Shown here one piece after another: positions 61,614 to 64,000 of a DNA stretch of 64,000 nt (the first letter of the stretch is position 1; each line of letters starts with the position of its first letter). The notes beneath the pieces were generated by a model. It was not told the DNA's origin. It worked only from the letters and a program-made list of their open reading frames with translations, and made no database searches. The translations under genes were made by a program, and so were the position numbers. Location: contig JAXRKP010000010.1 in assembly GCA_037039925.1 (NCBI GenBank), positions 550,940 to 614,939 on the forward strand. Direction: 5' to 3'. This DNA comes from Doris montereyensis (lineage: Eukaryota; Mollusca; Gastropoda; Nudibranchia; Dorididae).

Positions 61614-62585
61614 GGGGGATTCGGTAGTCCAGAGGCAAGCTGTCGCCTCTCAACTCAAAGGTTGTGGGTTCAAGCTCCATCGATGATTTTAAAATTCATA
61701 GTTTTTTTAGTAAAAGCACTGATCCAGGTAGGTGGATCACAACTTAGTCCCATCAGAGACGGACGATAAAAAGAAGGTCCTGTGTGCAGATATCAACATT
61801 CTGTGCACATTAAAGATCCCTTGGGTCTTTACAAGGCAGTCTGAGCAAAATTTTAAATCCTTCCAAAATCCCCAAGATCACCTTCGTTGTGGATGTGGGT
61901 AAAATTAAATTTAAAAACTCTCTTTCCACTGCATTCCTATGTTTCGTCCATTCTTCTTTCTTTGTTTTCTTAAGATATTACATTCTCATGGAGTGCAACA
62001 ACAAACAACTAGCTTTATTATACGTGCAGAGATGCATCGTAGATGAAAGAATTACAGATTTTATTTTTTCTCTATGACGAATTGCAAATAATATAAATTC
62101 ATCTATTTAAAGACTGGTTGGTTATTATGACTTTCATGATAAATAAGCTGCAGGAAAAGAGACTCTAGAAATACATCACACATTTATGAATAAAAATTCT
62201 AAAGTAAATGTCTGAATTAATTATAAAGGTACAAATAAATTTCATTGATGAGATAGTATTCATAATATTTCATGATTGCACAGGTATTTTCCTTTTATTT
62301 TACAGGTAGTTTTGGTGGGGATTTTTGTCTGTTTCTTACATTTTTATTTTGTTTTGTTTTTGTCAAATTCATGCCGACCTTATATCAGTTATATGATATA
62401 ATACTAATGGAATCCTGAGTTAGAGTTGTATCACAACAGGTAATTTCATGACATACTTACTGTAACATGGTGGCTTCCACTTGTATGTAGCAGTCCTGAA
62501 TTCGATCTCTGAACTGATGGCTCAGAAGGAAAATCTTCACCGCACCGTGATAAAGTAGGATATTTTTCAACGTGGTTTGAAAGAA
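51315..62585 (-). CDS. HPS1 (BLOC-3 subunit), 3' nine coding exons
   Basis: HPS1 pairs with HPS4 in BLOC-3, the guanine-nucleotide exchange factor for Rab32/Rab38 in lysosome-related organelle biogenesis. Exons on the minus strand: 62585-62461, 60513-60278, 59044-58878, 57503-57391, 55777-55663, 55383-55171, 52306-52193, 51962-51880, 51492-51315. The strongest matches are [20 protein letters not shown] with [35 protein letters not shown], and the C-terminus [20 protein letters not shown] ending SSLNLL then TGA. A middle segment ([20 protein letters not shown], then GVTLILLSQ) matches the central longin-like region. Phases agree between 60513 and the stop once two one-base gaps are allowed. 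The join from the first listed exon (ends phase 2) to the second (starts phase 0) does not fit, so an exon between them is probably undetected. The 5' end is outside the window. Confidence 0.92.
52080..52130 (-). repeat. Dispersed repeat C, short fragment (HPS1 intron)
   Basis: AGAAGTAGGACCTAGCCATA and GCCCACCAACCGCCCGC correspond to the head of family C in reverse; the rest is missing. Confidence 0.6.
52565..54890. repeat. 24-bp minisatellite, about 97 units, in an HPS1 intron
   Basis: The commonest unit is GGTGATAGTCTGGGG followed by TATACAGCT. It repeats for about 2.3 kb with frequent variants: GATAGT replaced by AATAGT or CAAAGC, TATACAGCT by TATATAGCT. Because 24 is a multiple of three and the unit has few stops, long frames are open on both strands (for example 52565-53431 plus, 53958-53152 minus), encoding octapeptides GDSLGYTA in one direction and SCIPQTIT or QLYTPDYH in the other. 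A few indels (near 53295, 53840, 54150) and a divergent end (54400-54890) break the register. It lies between HPS1 exons at 55171 and 52306. Most likely a non-coding minisatellite. Confidence 0.95.
55171..55383 (-). CDS. HPS1 exon: conserved FPGLVHF longin-type segment
   Basis: 213 bases, phase 0 at both ends. Encodes [40 protein letters not shown] and on to ATTYIKKY. The NITM.SY...[10 protein letters not shown] signature is the most diagnostic HPS1 sequence in the window. Confidence 0.96.
57545..57800. repeat. Purine-rich degenerate repeat (CAGAGAAA type)
   Basis: ACAGAGA, GAAACAGA and similar words repeat irregularly for about 250 bases next to an HPS1 exon. The open frame through it is Arg/Glu/Lys/Gln low complexity. 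Confidence 0.85.
58320..58800. repeat. 45-bp minisatellite plus 24-bp derivative in an HPS1 intron
   Basis: About nine units of roughly 45 bases containing GAGC(A/T)CTGTAGCTGAATAT, CATCAATAGAGCAATATCA, then three shorter units of about 24 bases (TATCATCAACAGAGCAACAT) at 58735-58800. Read on the minus strand the long unit gives a 15-residue repeat ([10 protein letters not shown] type), which is open because 45 is a multiple of three. It begins about 80 bases from the HPS1 exon at 58878. Confidence 0.93.
58878..59044 (-). CDS. HPS1 exon with a one-base frameshift
   Basis: Opens [31 protein letters not shown] and continues in another frame [25 protein letters not shown] to an AGG|GTGAG donor. 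One more T in CATTAAGG (minus strand; forward about 58949-58953) joins the halves and makes the exon 168 instead of 167 bases, matching phase 0 at both ends. Confidence 0.8.
59155..59240 (-). repeat. Dispersed repeat C fragment (HPS1 intron)
   Basis: TTTATCCTGTGCATTATAAG, GTGGTGATCTCAGGGTAGAT, AAAAGGAAACAGCAAGACAA. Confidence 0.8.
59495..59580. repeat. (AAT)n/(GAT)n microsatellite
   Basis: Imperfect AAT and TAG units ending in GATGATGATGATGATAAA. Confidence 0.9.
59630..59770 (+). repeat. tRNA-like head, possible third SINE family
   Basis: GTGGTGAAATGGCTAGCATT resembles a tRNA box A region, and GGTTCGAATC (59687-59696) is a perfect RNA polymerase III box B, about 40 bases apart. No acceptor-stem pairing was checked and the sequence ends in T-rich DNA, so a SINE head is likelier than a tRNA gene. 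Confidence 0.6.
59771..59890 (+). mobile_element. LINE reverse-transcriptase fragment (HPS1 intron)
   Basis: Encodes [30 protein letters not shown], almost identical to the same segment of the LINE at 23884-25871 ([20 protein letters not shown]). About 110 bases only. Confidence 0.88.
60278..60513 (-). CDS. HPS1 exon: Ser/Pro linker into central domain, with a frameshift
   Basis: Starts as a Ser/Pro/Gly linker ([20 protein letters not shown]) and ends as [20 protein letters not shown] through GVTLILLSQ in another frame. One extra G in AAGATCCC (minus strand; forward about 60400) joins them, and turns the exon from 236 to 237 bases, as required by phase 0 at both ends. Confidence 0.85.
61497..61612. 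repeat. (TC)n microsatellite
   Basis: About 110 bases of TC, directly abutting a SINE family B insertion. Confidence 0.96.
61612..61912 (+). repeat. tRNA-derived SINE, family B, full-length plus copy
   Basis: Head GGGGGATTCGGTAGTCCAGA with box-B region GTTGTGGGTTCAAGCTCC; body AGTCCCATCAGAGACGGACG, ATTAAAGATCCCTTGGGTCT, AAGGCAGTCTGAGCAAAATT; tail GTTGTGGATGTGGGTAAAAT. Confidence 0.87.
62461..62585 (-). CDS. Probable upstream HPS1 exon
   Basis: Open 125-base exon with TTCAG acceptor and CA|GTAAGTATG donor, encoding [19 protein letters not shown] followed by [20 protein letters not shown]. Alpha-helical, in the right place and orientation for HPS1 but with only weak recall of similarity, so its assignment is less certain than the others. 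Confidence 0.65.
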
Positions 62586-62959
62586 CTGAAATAGAAATCA
62601 CAGAAATGTCAAATTTGATAGGACAAAAAAAAAAGGTTCTGAGTGAGAGGTTTGATTGACTGATTGAAATTTACCTCATCCACCATATTTGATGGTCTCA
62701 GAGTGAATTAGAGGAAACAGCAAGATGAATGAAAGAAAAAATATATGTGAAAGAGTGAAAGGAAAGAAGTAAGATCTACCAGGAGCACCTACCAACTATC
62801 TAAGACCAGACAAGAAGAAGAAAATGAGGGAGAGGAGGGGAAGAAAAAGAAAAAGGAGGGGAAAAAAAGGGACAAAGGTGAATAAGGAGGAAAAGAAATA
62901 TGAACAGTAATAGCAGCAGGAGAAGGAGGAAAATGATGAGTAGTTTGTTTGTTTCGGTA

Positions 62960-63190
62960 CTTGATTTGATTTGATTTTACCTATATCCACAACTAAAGCG
63001 ATCTCAGGAGTTTTGGTAGCATTTTCTAAATTTGCCCGGATTGCCCTGTAAACAGCCAAAGGATTTTTAACCTGCAACTAGTGGTGTAATCTGCACACAG
63101 GACCTCCTTTTTATCGTCGTCTTTGATGGGACTAGGTGGACCAAGGGTATAATTTACTTGAAAAAAATCAAGAAATTTTTAACCGAGTCC
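62960..63190 (-). repeat. SINE family B, antisense copy
   Basis: TTTGATTTTACCTATATCCA, AATTTGCCCGGATTGCCCTG, CATTTTCTAAATTTGCCCGG and TCTTTGATGGGACTAGGTGG follow the reverse of family B; the head is reduced to ACCGAGTCCCCCTG. Confidence 0.85.
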
Positions 63191-63812
63191 CCCTGTTTCT
63201 GTGTAATTTACATTTTCCATATGTATGCAATGATCTCAGAGTAAATTAAGAGGAAACAGCAAACTAAAAGAGTGAACTGAAAGAAGTAGGACCTACCAGC
63301 AGAACTCATCAATCATCCACAAGGAGAAGAAGAAAGTAGCAGAAAGAATAAGAAAGATGAAAAAAAAGTTTGAATGTTTCCTTTAAATTTGCCCCTGTAC
63401 CCCATGTGCGGTGATCTCAAAATGAATTAAGAGGAAACAGCAAGATGAAAGATAAGTAAAGAGTGAAAGGAAAGAAGTAGGACCTACCAGCCCTGCCTGC
63501 AAACTGCCCACAGAGGAGACAAAGCATTTTCAGCACGATTAAAACAAATCGCTGGCCTTTCTGGTGAAATGTGACATTATTTTTGTGCTCAGAATGACAT
63601 CTCCAGAATTTCACCTTAATTTCTCTAAGTCTCTGCTGTTAATTTAGGGCTTCTTAAAAATAAATGGTTCATACTCAAACACATATTTTTTTAAAGTAAA
63701 TACAGACTTACAGAGTCAAATAAAATAAAAAACCCATACTAAATCAGTTTCTTTTTTCGTTTTTCACATGCCATCTATACCTTATGTTTACATAATATAA
63801 AATGTGTGTTAG

Positions 63813-63951
63813 ACTCATCTTTTGTCAACTTTAAAGCATTTAGAAGATTACTGCTTACTGCTGTCAGAATATTTAAAAACCACTCATTTTCTGTCGACTT
63901 TAAAGCATTCAGAGGATACCTACTCTGCTCTCAGAACATAATTTAACAACC
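63813..63951. repeat. Imperfect 70-bp tandem duplication
   Basis: Two successive units both start ACTCAT(C/T)TT, contain CTTTAAAGCATT and end in TAA(A/C)AACC (63813-63881 and 63882-63951). Not coding. Confidence 0.75.
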
Positions 63952-64000
63952 ATCAGTTTAAAGTTGGCAGTGAAGGTTTGTCCAAAATCATCTTATCACC

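Larger units (their letters stand above)
62586..64000. other. Right edge: repeats in an HPS1 intron or flank
   Basis: Three family C fragments in minus orientation (62670-62800, 63210-63315, 63385-63512), one SINE B copy (62960-63190, minus), a GA-rich tract (62810-62935), and a 70-bp direct duplication at 63813-63951. No exon was recognised; the missing 5' part of HPS1 should continue to the right. Confidence 0.7.

Overview
The window is nuclear DNA from an animal, most likely a marine or freshwater invertebrate. It is AT-rich, carries three multi-exon genes with GT/AG introns whose proteins resemble animal families, and is loaded with microsatellites, tRNA-derived SINEs, a non-LTR retrotransposon and a decayed transposon-like gene. 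The abundance of TCTAGATC and ATGTACATGT motifs made me think of a mollusc, but that is a weak guess. There are no prokaryotic genes, operons or CRISPR arrays.

Layout. (1) 1-2,899: flank with a (GT)n(GA)n microsatellite and no gene I can support. (2) 2,900-12,303, minus strand: a RhoBTB gene (atypical Rho GTPase plus two BTB domains), eight coding exons; the terminal exon was not found. (3) 12,304-19,069: intergenic space between the divergent RhoBTB and DBNL starts. (4) 19,070-40,485, plus strand: a drebrin-like/Abp1 gene (DBNL; ADF-H domain, coiled coil, Pro/Glu-rich linker, SH3), fourteen coding exons, with two copies of one LINE family in its introns. (5) 40,486-51,314: intergenic, holding a SINE with intact target-site duplications, a dense cluster of a second short repeat, and a broken transposon-like gene (46.2-48.4 kb). 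(6) 51,315-62,585, minus strand: the 3' nine exons of HPS1 (BLOC-3 subunit); its 5' exons lie beyond the right edge. One HPS1 intron holds a 2.3-kb minisatellite with a 24-bp unit, another a 45-bp minisatellite. (7) 62,586-64,000: HPS1 intron or flank with more repeats.

The three genes are not functionally linked by anything visible: an actin/endocytosis adaptor, a cullin-3-type adaptor GTPase and a Rab32/38 exchange-factor subunit are simply neighbours. DBNL and HPS1 are convergent, RhoBTB and DBNL divergent.

The most useful observation is a quality signal. All three genes have reading-frame breaks, most of which are repaired exactly (including the phase of the next splice junction) by adding one base to a short homopolymer. 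This points to homopolymer-contraction errors in the assembly rather than pseudogenes. One DBNL exon has a different problem, an in-frame TAA in a symmetric, skippable exon. The most striking sequence structure is the 24-bp minisatellite: its unit is a multiple of three and lacks stops in several frames, so it gives long open frames on both strands.
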